Of a DNA stretch of 64,000 nt, positions 51,906-62,848 are shown in pieces (within the stretch, counting starts at the first letter, position 1; every line of letters starts with the position of its first letter). The notes under the pieces are model-generated. The model was not told the DNA's origin. It saw only the letters and a program-made list of their open reading frames with translations, and ran no database searches. The DNA is taken from positions 1-64,000 of the forward strand of contig JANFAH010000034.1 of assembly GCA_024663395.1 (NCBI GenBank), given 5' to 3'. The position numbers and the translations under genes are program-made. This DNA comes from Pisolithus tinctorius. Taxonomy: Eukaryota > Basidiomycota > Agaricomycetes > Boletales > Pisolithaceae.

Positions 51906-52655
51906 GGCATTGTTGAGAGTGAAGTGGGTTTGGGTAGCAGTGACAGTTTGTGTTAATTTTCAGGTAACAATGTCAACATGACACTCATGTACTGCTTTTG
52001 TATTTTGTGTTTGTTGTTCACTGTATCATTCCCATGGAATATCATCATGAACTTGGAATGCTGCATTGTCTCCAGGGTGGAAGGATTGCATTGCATTAAA
52101 CTAACATCCATTACTATTGGACAGGAGGTACAATAGATTTATGAACTGATAGTAAAATATTTGCTTGCCATTGAATACAGCATTCAGAATATTTGGACCT
52201 CAGTCACATTTACTTGACCCACCCTCAGATGAAATGTAAGCAATGCAGCCTATGATCACTTGGAATGGCATGAATATATGGTTTTTCAATGCAACATATT
52301 AGTTGGAATGTATTTATTAGTTGGCACATTGTATTGCAGACAGCTCCCTCCATGCTGTGTGATGTCATCCACCTGATGCTGACAGCATGCTCATTTTGTC
52401 ATCACCAGGCAGATTATGCCATCAACCTGCCTGCTCATTTATTGTGCATTATTTATATGCAACAGATCCACCCATCATTGATCTGTGATGTCATTTTCTG
52501 TGGGATGATTGATCTCTCTTTGCTGTGATCAGGTTGACAATCCATCAGATGACCTATCTTTAACTTTTGATCCAGCAGATGAAATTCTGGAGAGTTGGGA
52601 TCATGCAACAAGGATCACAGGATGGTAATTGTGTCCTTACTTGTGATGTGGTATC
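51906..52655. other. CpG-poor, nothing recognised
   Basis: This is the upstream region of the Zn2Cys6-type relic. No gene, repeat or RNA is recognised. CA/TG-rich decayed DNA. Confidence 0.4.
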
Positions 52656-53202
52656 TGCCATGGTAGGCTGGATGGGCCCATTTTCATGTTGCAATCTTGT
52701 GAGCCATCCTGTGGATGGGCCCAACCATCTGTTGCAACAGTTTCCATTCAATAGATGGCAGGCCTGTTCATTTGATTTGACCTCAACCCTGACATTTCAG
52801 ATGGGCCTGTCTATATCATGAAGTGTGATGCAGGGTCCCATGGACAGGCCCATCTGTATGATATGGCATGATCTATGTTCTAACAGACATGCTTGTTCAT
52901 GTCATGCAATGTGCACAGTTGCATGGCAGTTGGACCCATCCACATGATGTGCCATGAACCATGTTTGACAGATGGGCCCCACTTTACCATATGATCTACA
53001 ATCCTTTGGCCCATCCATGTCATGCATCGGTATATTTAATGGATGATGGGCCTTTTGATTTGATGCAAAGGTGACTGTGCCACATTGGATGGGCCTGTCT
53101 TTATCTCTTGATCTCACAGAGCACACAGTTGATGGGCCCATCCATGTGATGTGACATTAGCTATGTAGTGGTGGACAGGCCCATCCATGCAATGTGTCAG
53201 TA
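52656..53202. repeat. Degenerate GGGCCC-centred repeats, left part
   Basis: Variants of GATGGGCCCATCCATGTGAT and GGACAGGCCCATC recur at irregular spacings of about 40-80 bp, with TGTGACATTAGCTAT-type spacers. The core GGGCCC is palindromic. Tc1 element D interrupts the block, which goes on after 54792. Confidence 0.75.
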
Positions 53203-53204
53203 TA

Positions 53205-54789
53205 CAGTGGCTCAAAAAACTGACCACATGTTTGGACATTTTTCACTAAAGTCAATACTGCCCCATATCCCCTAACCTAGGCCCTAACCTATAAGTGTAT
53301 GAAACAAAGCCCTTACCATTGGCTCTCTATTGGTGCAGGGGTCAAGGGTTTTGGATAAGGTTTGATCAAATGGCAGCCATTTCAAAATGATGACTCATGT
53401 GGTCAGTTTTTTGACTTTAGGTTTTAATTACATATATTAGATCCTGGCATACAGTAATATTAGTTCATACATTTGGTAATGGTTCTATTATGTCACCTTT
53501 ATGTAATTGAGTGTCAGACACTATAAATAAACCCCACCATCACTATGAAACCCATCTCTGCATCTCAAAGAAAGAGCAACATATCTCTCTCCTCTCTTGA
53601 TCTTTCCACCAGGAAAATTGCTTCCCAAACTGGCTTAGGGCAGTCTACAGTATGCCAGGTCCTTCAGAAACTCCAGCCAGAGAGGACTAGGCTTTGTGGT
53701 GGCCATCCATTAAAGCTTACCCTACCAATGAAAGGGCTATTGTTCAGCAAATCATTACTGGCAAGGCCAAAAATGCTGTCCATGCCATTCAATTCATCAA
53801 TTCTCTTATTGATACTCCTGTCTGCCACAGACTGTTAGAAATAGCCTCAAGGAAGCCTCTGTAAAGGGTGTGGTCAAGAAAAAGAAGCCCTTGCTTTCTA
53901 ATGGACACTAGAAGAGAAGGCAAGCTGTTGCTCTCAAGTACCAGAATTGGACTGTGGAGGACTGGATGAGAGTTATATGGTCAGATGAGACCTAAATACA
54001 AAGGACTAGGTCAGATGGGCAAGAGTATGTGTGGAAAAAGAAGAGTAAAGGGCTAATTGCTAGAGTGGTCAAGGGTGCAGTTAAGTTTGGAAGTGGTTCA
54101 CTGATGGTATGGGGCTGCGGAAAGTGGAATGGAGAAGGGGTTTTGAGTGAGGTGGAAGGATGGATGGATGCTGAACAGTATGTGGCCATTTTGGAGCAGG
54201 GGCTGCTGCAAAGCTTGGAAGATTCTGGAATTCCTGAAGGTCATATAATCTTTCAACAAGATAATGGCCCCAAGCACACCTCTAGGAGAGCCCAAAGTTG
54301 GCTGGAAGAACAGCAAATCAACCTTCTGGACTGGCCTGCACAATCTCCAGACTGTAATCCCATTGAACATACTTGGAATCACCTCAAAAGATGCCTCTCA
54401 GGTTATGAGAGTGCTCCTACAGTCATTCACTGACTTTGGGAAAGAATGGTGGAAGAGTGGGGGAATATTGATGAGAAGCAGTGTCAAAAGTGGATAGAAA
54501 GCATGCCTAGAAGGATTGAAGCAGTTATTAGGGCCAAAGGAGCTCATATGAAGTACTAGATACTTAAATTGATATAAAGTCAAAAAACTGACCACATGAG
54601 TCATCATTTTGAAATGGCTGCCATTTGATCAAACCTTATCCAAAACCCTTGACCCCTGCACCAATAGAGAGCCAATGGTAAGGGCTTTGTTTCATACACT
54701 TATAGGTTAGGGCCTAGGTTAGGGGATATGGGGCAGTATTGACTTTAGTGAAAAATGTCCAAACATGTGGTCAGTTTTTTGAGCCACTG
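53205..54789 (+). mobile_element. Tc1-like DNA transposon D, family 1
   Basis: CAGTGGCTCAAAAAACTGAC...GTCAGTTTTTTGAGCCACTG, flanked by TA (53203-53204, 54790-54791), 1585 bp. The terminal repeats are about 220 bp with an inner inverted copy of the tip (CATGTGGTCAGTTTTTTGAC, 53397-53416). Closely related to copy A at 2.6 kb. It sits in the GGGCCC repeats. Confidence 0.94.
53545..54559 (+). pseudogene. Tc1-type DD34E transposase, copy D (broken)
   Basis: Start MKPISASQRKSN, helix-turn-helix LSTRKIASQTGLGQSTVCQV, a frame change near 53710, a stop near 53836 and 53909, W-TVEDWMRVIWSDET followed by TAA (53992), [30 protein letters not shown] and [13 protein letters not shown] (34 residues between the second Asp and Glu), then TGA in place of Gln near 54431 and the end MKY. 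Two of these stops, after SDET and after the IH residues, are also in copy A, 50 kb away. Confidence 0.9.
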
Positions 54790-54791
54790 TA

Positions 54792-55965
54792 GATACAATA
54801 GAGGTCAGGCACATCTTCATCTTTTTATCTTCTACACCATACCATCGATGGGCCCATCCTCATAACTCGACATTAGCTATGCAATGGGGGATGGGCCCTT
54901 TGATTAGATGCGACTGATCTGTGACATATTGGATGGGCCTGTCAATGTGAGATGCCATGGTCCATGTTCAGGTGGACAGGCCTGCCTTTATCTTTCCATT
55001 TTCCAGATCATACAATTAATGGGCCCATCCATGTGGTGTGACATTAGCTGTACAATGGAGGACAGGCCCATCTGCATCTTTTGATCTTGTAGATCATACC
55101 ACAGATGGGCCTGTCCATGTGATGCATAATTAGCTATACAATGGAGGATGGGCCCATTCATTTGATGTGACCTGAACTGTGATATTCACAACCTGCCTGT
55201 CCATATGATATGACATGATCTGTGTTCTGACAGATGGGCCCATTTTCATCTTTTGAGCCAGGCAATCATACCATTGGCTGGCCAATCCATGCAGTGTGAC
55301 CATTACCTGCTCCATAACAGAGGGGGCTGTTGGACATGCCCATCCATCTGATGTGGCGCAATCCATCATATGAAAGATGGGCCCATGTTGATGCTGTGAT
55401 CTTGCCATTCACACCGTGGACAGGCCCATTAATTCATTGAGTCATTACTGATGAAATGGTTGACAGGCCCATCCATTTGTTTTGACATCATTTGCCATGC
55501 AACAGACAGGCCCATCTATCTGATGGGGCATTGTCCATGGTATGACATTTGGGCCCCTCTATTTGTCATGACTCCATCTGCCATATGATAGACAGTCCCA
55601 TGCATATGATTGGGCATTTCCATGATATGATGGATGGGCCCACCCATTTGTTGCAACACCATCTGCCAGATGGTAAATGGGCCTGCATTATCTTGTGGCA
55701 TCATTCAAACCCTTACACATGGGCCTGCCCATGTATTATCTCTTCACCCATTGTACCATGAATGGGCCTACCTATATTCTTACAGTTCACCAGTAATCTC
55801 CCCTTGTTGCAGGCCCCCCCTATATGTTGTGCTATCCTTATCCCTGTTGGCCCATTCCATAAGTTGTGACAGCTGACTCATGGGCCCACTCATATATTAC
55901 TGTTGCTCTGCACCCTCAGGCCTGTTCATGTGTCACAGCTTAATTAATTTAATGGGCCCACATCA
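54792..55965. repeat. Degenerate GGGCCC-centred repeats, right part
   Basis: The same irregular repeats as at 52.66-53.2 kb continue to about 55960 (for example ATGGGCCCATCCATGTGGTG near 55019). At least 15 cores of the type GGGCCCAT or AGGCCCAT are visible. Apparent proteins such as those near 55130-55700 are repeat translations. Confidence 0.75.
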
Positions 55966-57868
55966 GGTTCTATATCAGTAATGGTAATTTGGTGCACAGG
56001 CTACCCATATGTTGTGACTAAGTGTGACTACATTATGTGAGATCAGAGGTGATAGATGCCCCACTAGGCATGAGTAGGATAAGGCATGAAGCAAAATTCA
56101 ATTTTGACTACATTCACAAGCTCCAAGGCAAACTTACTCATGGGGCAGCCATGGGTAGAGAAAGTGAGGCCAATAGATGGGAAGATGTTGAAGCAGTAAC
56201 AAATCCAGTGGCCCTTTGTTGAAGCCTATGGGACAAGGAGTAGGATGAGGTCCCATGTGAAACCTCATGCTAGTGTCAGTGGGTCATGGAGGAAGGCAAG
56301 GATGTCAAGGATTTGGATGTGGATGTTGGTGATGAGCCCAAGCCTGGATTTGAACCAGCAGTGCCCACATCCTGCTTGTGAGAGCCTTTAGGCACCATTC
56401 ACCCTGTGAACATGAAGTGCAAGTTTTCAACTTTGGCTTCAGTTGAGAGGGTCATGTGATGTGAACTATCACATTGTCACACACCAAAGGTGTTTGGTGA
56501 GGTGGACATGGATACTGCTGATGAATGGAGATGAAGACCATAGCCCTCATGTGAAGAAGGACAGCCAGACATGTCAGGAGTCATCCCTTGCACAAGAATG
56601 AGTTGTCAATGCCAAAGAAAAAGGAAGGAAGTGAGTTAAGCACCAATAAAAGTTCTTAAGTGCCTGTGTACAGCATTCCAGTTTTCAACACATCTCCACC
56701 ATTTCTGCAGATACTGACACCATTCCCACACTCACTTGTAGGGCTCAGCCATGTGATCCTACCTTTGAAAATTGGAGAGGATCTGCACACTCCACATGTT
56801 TCTACAGCACTCCCTCCAAAAGATGCTCATTTTGCCAATTCCTCTGATATGGCCACCTCCACATCAATTGTTTCTCTTGTCCCCTTTTCTAGGGACCATG
56901 GCTATGTATATCTACCAGGAGTTCCTACCAGCTTCCATCCTGAAGCATCCTGGTACATCCCATCCTTGTCCACCCCTCTCAGCCCATCCAGCTTGGACAG
57001 CACATTCTTTTTGTCAGTATGACCTCTAGGAGGATGTTCTTTGGTTGCCTCAGCTCTGTCATTTGCTTGGAAAGGTCTTCTGTGGTTGTTTCAGTCTCTC
57101 CAGTCCAAGAAGCATATGGATCCTTCCTTCCTGCTCCCTGCAATGTCTTCATACCAGTCTTGTCCATCATTCCTCCAAAATTGTGACAGCTACAGTATAA
57201 TCTATTGTTCTCCACTCTCCCTGATCACATCTATGATGAGTATGATGCCCATCTTGCTTCCTTATTGCAAGATACAGCAGAAGACACTCCCCCTTCATCC
57301 TCTCTTCCAACAGAGTCTCATTCATGAAGTTTTTATTTGCTTCACTGAGAGGATGGTTAGGGGGGGAAGGTTGTGATCCCCTATGCTCCTGTCACCCCAC
57401 AGAGCGCCAAAGCTTGACCTGTTGACATCTGACTCACCCTGTCCACTTTTGGATGTACTATATCAGCATCAGATCATGCTGCCTCTCTGTCATCCCACCT
57501 TGGCCTAGAAGCAATCTCTTTGAGATGTGACATGCACAGCCTCCCCCTAATGTGATTCCAGTGCACAGGGGCATCTTCCGCTAGGCACATGGTGCCAATA
57601 TGATGGGACATACCTCCCCATGCCACACCTGAATTTTAGTAGTCATAGCCCCACTGCAGAGTGAGCAATGAAATGTTTTTGATATGTTTTGGAAATCTCC
57701 ACTATTTTATTTGCGCTGTTTGGGGTTTTCCCACGCATCTGGGATGTGTAATTGGCTTCCTGTTCACTCAATTCCCAATGGACTGCCCTGAAACCCTGTA
57801 CATAGGTGGGGGTAGACATGGAGAATGCAGCAAATGTATTAAATATGGCAATCACCCAGTGAGGGAGA
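55966..57868. other. CpG-poor, no gene recognised
   Basis: Short frames exist on both strands (for example plus 56660-57022, 120 codons, PFSRDHGYVYLPGVPTSFHP), but none matches a family I know and none has partners or splice signals. Probably decayed transposon or gene DNA. Confidence 0.35.
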
Positions 57869-57873
57869 CATGG

Positions 57874-58268
57874 TGTTACAATACGTACTCTTTTTCCTTT
57901 CTTCTCTTTTCTTTTCATCTTATCTAATCTTTTCGTCTTATCTTATCTCTCGGACTTGGCCCGGACCCCGGTCTAGACCTCGCCTCACCTCTGCCTTGCT
58001 TCTCTCTTCTAGTACGTTCCACCCCACTGTGATATCATTATGACATCACCATGATGTCACGGACCTCATGTACGCCTCACCATAGCCTCATGTACTGTAG
58101 TATAAATACCGTTGCTCAATCACCCAACTAGCTCCAAGCTAGTTCATTTGGGTCTACGAGTCCTAAATCCGCCTGCTTCTAAACCATCTCCTTTCTTCTC
58201 TCTTTCTTCTTCTCTGTTGGTTCTTGGTGCGAGCCTACAACAAACCCTGTTGTTTAGGTCTCGTCACA
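57874..58268 (+). repeat. Solo LTR with intact target duplication
   Basis: TGTTACAATACG...GGTCTCGTCACA, 395 bp, flanked by CATGG on both sides (57869-57873, 58269-58273). It holds a TATA box TATAAATA at 58101 and CpG-rich sequence, so it is young in contrast with its flanks. No internal region or second LTR is present, as after recombination between LTRs. Orientation by TATA box is plus. Confidence 0.88.
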
Positions 58269-58479
58269 CATGGTGTGATGGTGTCTGGCATTTTCTATTC
58301 CTCTTATTGCTCATCAACTAGAAAGGTTGATTGGTTGATCATTGGACATGGTGTAGATATGCTATAGACTGGCCAACCCACCAAAGTACAGACCAATACA
58401 TGGAGAAGTGAATGTGTGGTGACATGATTAATGTTGCAGCACAGCCACAATATGGGGAAGCATGCACTCAGGGGCAGCT

Positions 58480-58925
58480 TAGTCACGTGCGAGGTGTATA
58501 TATAGTGTTGAAAACGAAGTGACTACAGTCACATGATATCACATGACCCGAGGTTCGCGTCACTGCGTGACCATTGAGCGCACGTGACAGACCTTTGTGG
58601 TGAGCCGAGGCTCCGGATCACGTGATTCAGGTCACGTGACAAACCTTTGCGGTGAGCCGAAGCTCCGGATCACATGATTGCAGTCACGTGACACGTTTTT
58701 GCTGTGACCCGGAGTGCCGGATCACGTGAGTGACCTTTGCACTGACCGAAGGCACCAGACCACGTGACTAATGTCACATGACCAAGCCCCCGCTAACTCC
58801 GCGGTGGGTTCTCACGTGACCCTGGGTTGCAGTGCCGATGTCACGTGACTGAGATGTCGTAACCTCAGGGCACTTTCCAGTCACGTGACCATTATGTCAT
58901 CGGTCATGTGACCGAAATCACGTGA
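58480..58925. promoter_or_regulatory. Cluster of CACGTG (E-box) motifs
   Basis: Eleven CACGTG hexamers lie in about 440 bp, at 58484, 58581, 58619, 58633, 58685, 58723, 58761, 58813, 58842, 58882 and 58919, most as TCACGTGAC. Several CACATGA or CATGTGA variants look like CpG-decayed copies. Three units share CCTTTG(T/C)GGTGAGCCG and CTCCGGATCAC(G/A)TGA. CACGTG is bound by bHLH factors such as Cbf1 and Pho4, and RTCACRTG is also the yeast CDEI element. Whether it acts here is unknown. Confidence 0.8.
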
Positions 58926-59259
58926 CACCCTATCATGTGATCCGCTGTCATGTGACCTTACCACTACCTCTCGACACTACACTTTTTGTAGTCAGTGGTA
59001 GTCGAAAATGTGCACTACAAAGTGAAGCATAGTCTACACTACACAACACTAATGACAACTGCTACTTGTAATAATACTGCATTAATACCACAGGGAATGA
59101 CAATGGAGTGATATGGTCAAAATGAAAGTTGTAGCCCCTGATTGTGCAATCATGACAGTATGCTTATCTTATCAGAAAGTGGAAAATTGCGTGAGAAAAA
59201 CACAGAATACCAAGAAAAACACAAGTGTATACACAAAATGTCGCCAGACCTCAATGTCA
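58926..59259. other. Unassigned, between E-box cluster and minisatellite
   Basis: Mixed sequence with a small inverted repeat (CACTACACTTTTTGTAGT, 58974-58991). No gene seen. A plus-strand frame starting at 59113 runs into the minisatellite and is not protein-like. Confidence 0.35.
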
Positions 59260-59560
59260 ATTAGGATTGGAGAATCCCCAGGAGCCATGGAGAATCTCCA
59301 GCATGCCATGGAGAATCCCCAGGGGCCATGGAGAATCCCCAGCAGGCCATGGAGAGTCTCCATTGTGCCATGGAGAATCCCCAGCAGGCCATGGAGAGTC
59401 TCCATTGTGCCATGGAGAATCCCCTGCAGGCCATGGATAATCTCTGAGATGACATGGAGAATCCCCAGGTGCCATGGAGAATCCCCAGCCAGCCATGGAG
59501 AATCCCCAGGGGCCATGGAGAATCTCCAACATGACATGGAGAATCCTCAGTGGGCTGCAT
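59260..59560. repeat. Minisatellite, 20-21 bp unit
   Basis: About 13 copies of CATGGAGAATCCCCAGCAGGC with variants (GAGTCTCCATTGTGC). Because most units are 21 bp, long open frames with 7-residue periods appear on both strands; I do not regard them as genes. Related single units recur at 61.3 kb and 61.93-61.99 kb. Confidence 0.9.
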
Positions 59561-59776
59561 CAGGAAAACAAAACTTTTTCTAAGTGGTCTAATAGTCTAC
59601 ACTGCATCTATTGATGTCTTGATATTTCCAGCACTTTAGTGCTCATTGTCTAACATCATCTAATTCATGCTGTCTTACTGACCCACTTTTTTTTCTGTGG
59701 TCCTAATGTGGTCTGGAAGTGACTTATTGATATCTTCATGCCCACTATATCACTGTAACTCTTGATTCATAGTACT

Positions 59777-61163
59777 TGTCACAACCATGCATTTACTCTA
59801 AATCCCTACTCACTCCACACCCCACTCCACTGCTCATTCACACTCTCTGCACCAACTCTGCCTGCACTCTACCATTTATGAGTCTCCTCCACTCTGCCTT
59901 CTGTTGGACTTGTACCAGTCTCTCATCAGACCATGCAGGCCATCCTTGTGCACCACATGGTCCATCACCTGGATTGTTTCCTTTTTGGCTTGTTCTGTGT
60001 TACCTGTCATATGTTCTCCATCTTCCCTTCATTCATCATCCAGAAAGTGTTACTTGAAAACTCATGAGTCTCCATATGTCAGTCCTGATTCCAGTTACTG
60101 CACCCCCATAGCAGCATCAAAGCATGTACAGTACTCCACTGTTCTTCAGTATGAATATCACCAAAGTTCCTACTCCATCTCTCTGTCATAACCGTGCGTT
60201 CACACTAAGCCCTTGCTCGCTCCACGCCCTACTCTGCCGGTCATTCACTCACTCTGCACCAACTCCGCCCAACTTCTGTTGGTTGCGAACCATCTCCGCT
60301 CTGACTGCTGTCAGACTTGTGTTGCCCTCCTGCTGGACCGAGCGGTCCATCCTCTGAGGGGTCATGTGACTACCTTCGCAGTCAGGTACTCCGCAGCGCA
60401 CTTACTGCGTGGTCCAGCGCCTGGACTGTTTCCTTTTCTGGATGTTCTGTGTTACCCATTCGTATGTCCCCTGTCTACCCTTCATTCGTCGTCCAGGAAA
60501 TTTTACTTGAAAACTTATGAGTCTCTGTATGTCAGTTCCGATTCTGGTTACTGTACCTCCGTAGTAGTATAAAAACATGTACTGTACTCCACTGTTCGTC
60601 AGTACGAATATCAACTTAGTTCCTACTCCCTCTGATTCCGTCTTCTGCCTGTCAGAGTTATCTCCAACTCTCCGTCTGTACTCTCCCTCTGAAATATGAG
60701 GGCTGAGATCGTGCAAGGGGGTAGCACACAAGCTAAACCCGACGCCCTCACTCCGCTCCGCCTTTGTCTCGGCGGTCTTCATTCCTGTCGACACTCCACT
60801 AGTCGGAGTTCTGTTCTTCTGTGTCGGACTTGCTTCCGAACCCTCCTCTAGACTTTATATAGTGTCAGAGTTGGTCGGAGTAGGCCTGGACTTGACACTC
60901 TCTCCATCTTCTGCCTGTCAGAGTTATCTCCAAACATCTGTCTGGTCTCTTCCTCTGAAATATGAGGGCTGACATTGTGCAAGGGGGTAGTGCACAAGCT
61001 AAACCTGACACCCTCACCCTGCTCCATTTCTGCCTCAGCTGACTTTGTCCCTGCCAATCCTCCACTAGTCAGAGTTCCATTCATCTGTGTCAGACTTGCT
61101 TCCACACCTCTCTCCAGACCTGGTTAAGCATCAGAGTTGATTGGAGTAGGCTCAGACTTGACA
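59777..61163 (+). repeat. Old solo LTR, interrupted by a younger one of the same family
   Basis: The left part 59777-60183 (TGTCACAACCATGCA...) and right part 60898-61163 (...CTCAGACTTGACA) join into one LTR of about 670 bp when the younger copy at 60184-60897 and one CTCTC are removed. Flanks are GTACT and GTGCT, a probable decayed duplication. Almost all CpG of the younger copy are TG or CA here. Confidence 0.85.
60184..60897 (+). repeat. Young solo LTR nested in the old one
   Basis: TGTCATAACCGTGCG...GGCCTGGACTTGACA, 714 bp, CpG-rich, flanked by CTCTC on both sides (60179-60183, 60898-60902). TATAAAAA lies at about 60569. It ends with ACTTGACA like the chromovirus LTR, but the body differs. 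The internal region is lost. Confidence 0.9.
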
Positions 61164-61309
61164 GTGCTCTATAGAACCATATGTGTCTTGCTTAATTCAC
61201 TTGCTCTATATGTTCCTTGGCATCCATTCCACTTATACATCTACCTTTCTGAGATAAGTTGTCATTAGAATAGTTAGAACAACCACTGTTTTCCTGATGC
61301 ATGGAGAAT
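61164..61309. other. Spacer, nothing recognised
   Basis: Short CpG-poor stretch between the old LTR and the second minisatellite. Confidence 0.4.
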
Positions 61310-61860
61310 CCCCACCAGGACATGGCCTGGTAAAGTGGGTCTATTTAGCCTGGGGAAAACCCAGGTTCAGCCTGGAAAGGGGTCTAATTAGCCTATGGGA
61401 TGCCCATGTTCTGCCTGGAAAGCAGGTCTATTTATCCTGGGGAAACCCAGGTCAGCCTAGAATGTAGGTCTATTTAGCCTGGGGAAAGTCCAGGTTCACC
61501 CTGGAGAGCAGGTCTATTTAGCCTGGGAAAACCCAGGTTCACCTGGAAAGCAGGTCTATTTAGCCTGGGGAAAGCCCAGGTTCACCTGGAAAGCAGGTCT
61601 ATTTAGCCTGGGGACAGCCCAGGATCAGCCTGGAAAGCAGGTCTATTTAACCTGGGGAAAGCCCAGGATCAGCCTGGAAAGCAGCTCTATTTAGCCTGGG
61701 GAAAGCCCAGGATCAGCCTGGAAAGCAGGTCTATTTAGCCTGGGGAAAGCCCAGGATCAGCCTGGAAAGCAGGTCTATTTAGCCTGGGGAAAGCCCAGGA
61801 TCAACCTGGAAAGGGGGTCTATTTAGCCTGGAGAAAGTCCAACTTGGACCCCAGCTACCC
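61310..61860. repeat. Minisatellite, 44-bp unit
   Basis: About 12 copies of CAGCCTGGAAAGCAGGTCTA followed by TTTAGCCTGGGGAAAGCCCA and GGAT. Units at 61620-61800 are the most uniform, and outer ones are shorter or diverged. Each unit has CCTGGG...CCCAGG inverted halves. An AT-rich run (ATATATATATAT) follows at 61880. Confidence 0.9.
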
Positions 61861-62247
61861 TTTCATTTGATGTATAATATATATATATTACAGAGAAAAC
61901 ATTTTCTCCAACTATATCAAATTGCTGCCCTGGGGAATCTCCAGCTAGGGAATGGAGAATCTCCAGGAATGGTGGTGGAGAATCCCCAAAAGTTGGGAAT
62001 TCCCAACAAAATGACACCTATTAGGTTAATACTTATATCAAAATCTCCAGACCTAATAGGTCTCCAAGGGGGGTTGACTGAAGTGCTAACTATCATCTAC
62101 TTTGCTTATTATTGTCTATCATCAATATACTTCACTCCAAGTCCTCCCTGAGCTCAGTGCAGCTTAGGACATCAAATTAAGTTGTCAATCATCCTTCTGT
62201 AGGCTGACAGCAGTCTACCCATCACATTCTATCACATTCTTGCTCCC
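61861..62247. other. Unassigned, with scattered minisatellite units
   Basis: Holds a TATATATATATA tract and two or three isolated GGAGAATCTCCAG units related to the 59.3-kb minisatellite. No gene seen. Confidence 0.4.
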
Positions 62248-62848
62248 TGTCATAACTGTGTGTTCATTCTAGGTCCCTACTCACTCCACACCATCTTCCA
62301 CTGGTCATTCGCTCACTCTGCACCAACTCTGCCCAACTTCTGTTGGTTACGAGCCATCTCTGCTCTGACTGCCATCGGACTTGTGTTGCTCTCCTACCAG
62401 ACCGAGCAGACCGTTCTCTGAGGGGTCATGTGACTACCTTCGGACTTTTCCCTGACAGCATGCACACTGCATGGTCCAGCACCTGGACTGTTTCCTTTTC
62501 TGGATGTTCTATGTTACCCATTTGTATGTCCTCTGTCTACCCTTCATTTGTTGTCTAGGAAGTTTTTACTTGACAATTTCTAGGTCTCTGTATGTCAGTT
62601 CCAGTTCCAGTTACTGTACCTCTGTAGTAGTATAAAAGCATGTATCATACTCTGCCATTCCTCAGTATGAATATCAACTTAGTTCCTACTCCCTCTGATT
62701 CCATCTTCTGCCTGTTGGAGTTATCTCTGACTTTCTGTCTGTACTCTCCCTCTGAAATACAAGGGCTGAGATCGTGCAAGGGGGTAGTGCACGAGCTAAA
62801 CCCGATGCCCTCACTCCACTCTGCCTCTGTCTTGGCAGACTTCGTTCC
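62248..62848 (+). repeat. Third LTR copy of the 60.2-kb family, truncated by an insertion
   Basis: TGTCATAACTGTGTG... matches 60184-60780 closely. It is CpG-poor over most of its length, with some CpG retained (62404, 62430, 62773). It stops at TTCGTTCC, where the next LTR (TGTTATGCC) begins. The missing end (about 115 bp) would lie to the right of the window's last element. Confidence 0.82.

Noticed and set aside
58480..58925. Yeast-type point centromere because of RTCACRTG (CDEI) motifs
   Set aside because: There is no AT-rich CDEII or CDEIII partner, and basidiomycetes are not known to have point centromeres. The motif is simply a CACGTG repeat.
59113..59583. 156-codon frame with Trp/Pro-rich heptads
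   Set aside because: It is produced by the 20-21-bp minisatellite. Opposite-strand frames are equally long.
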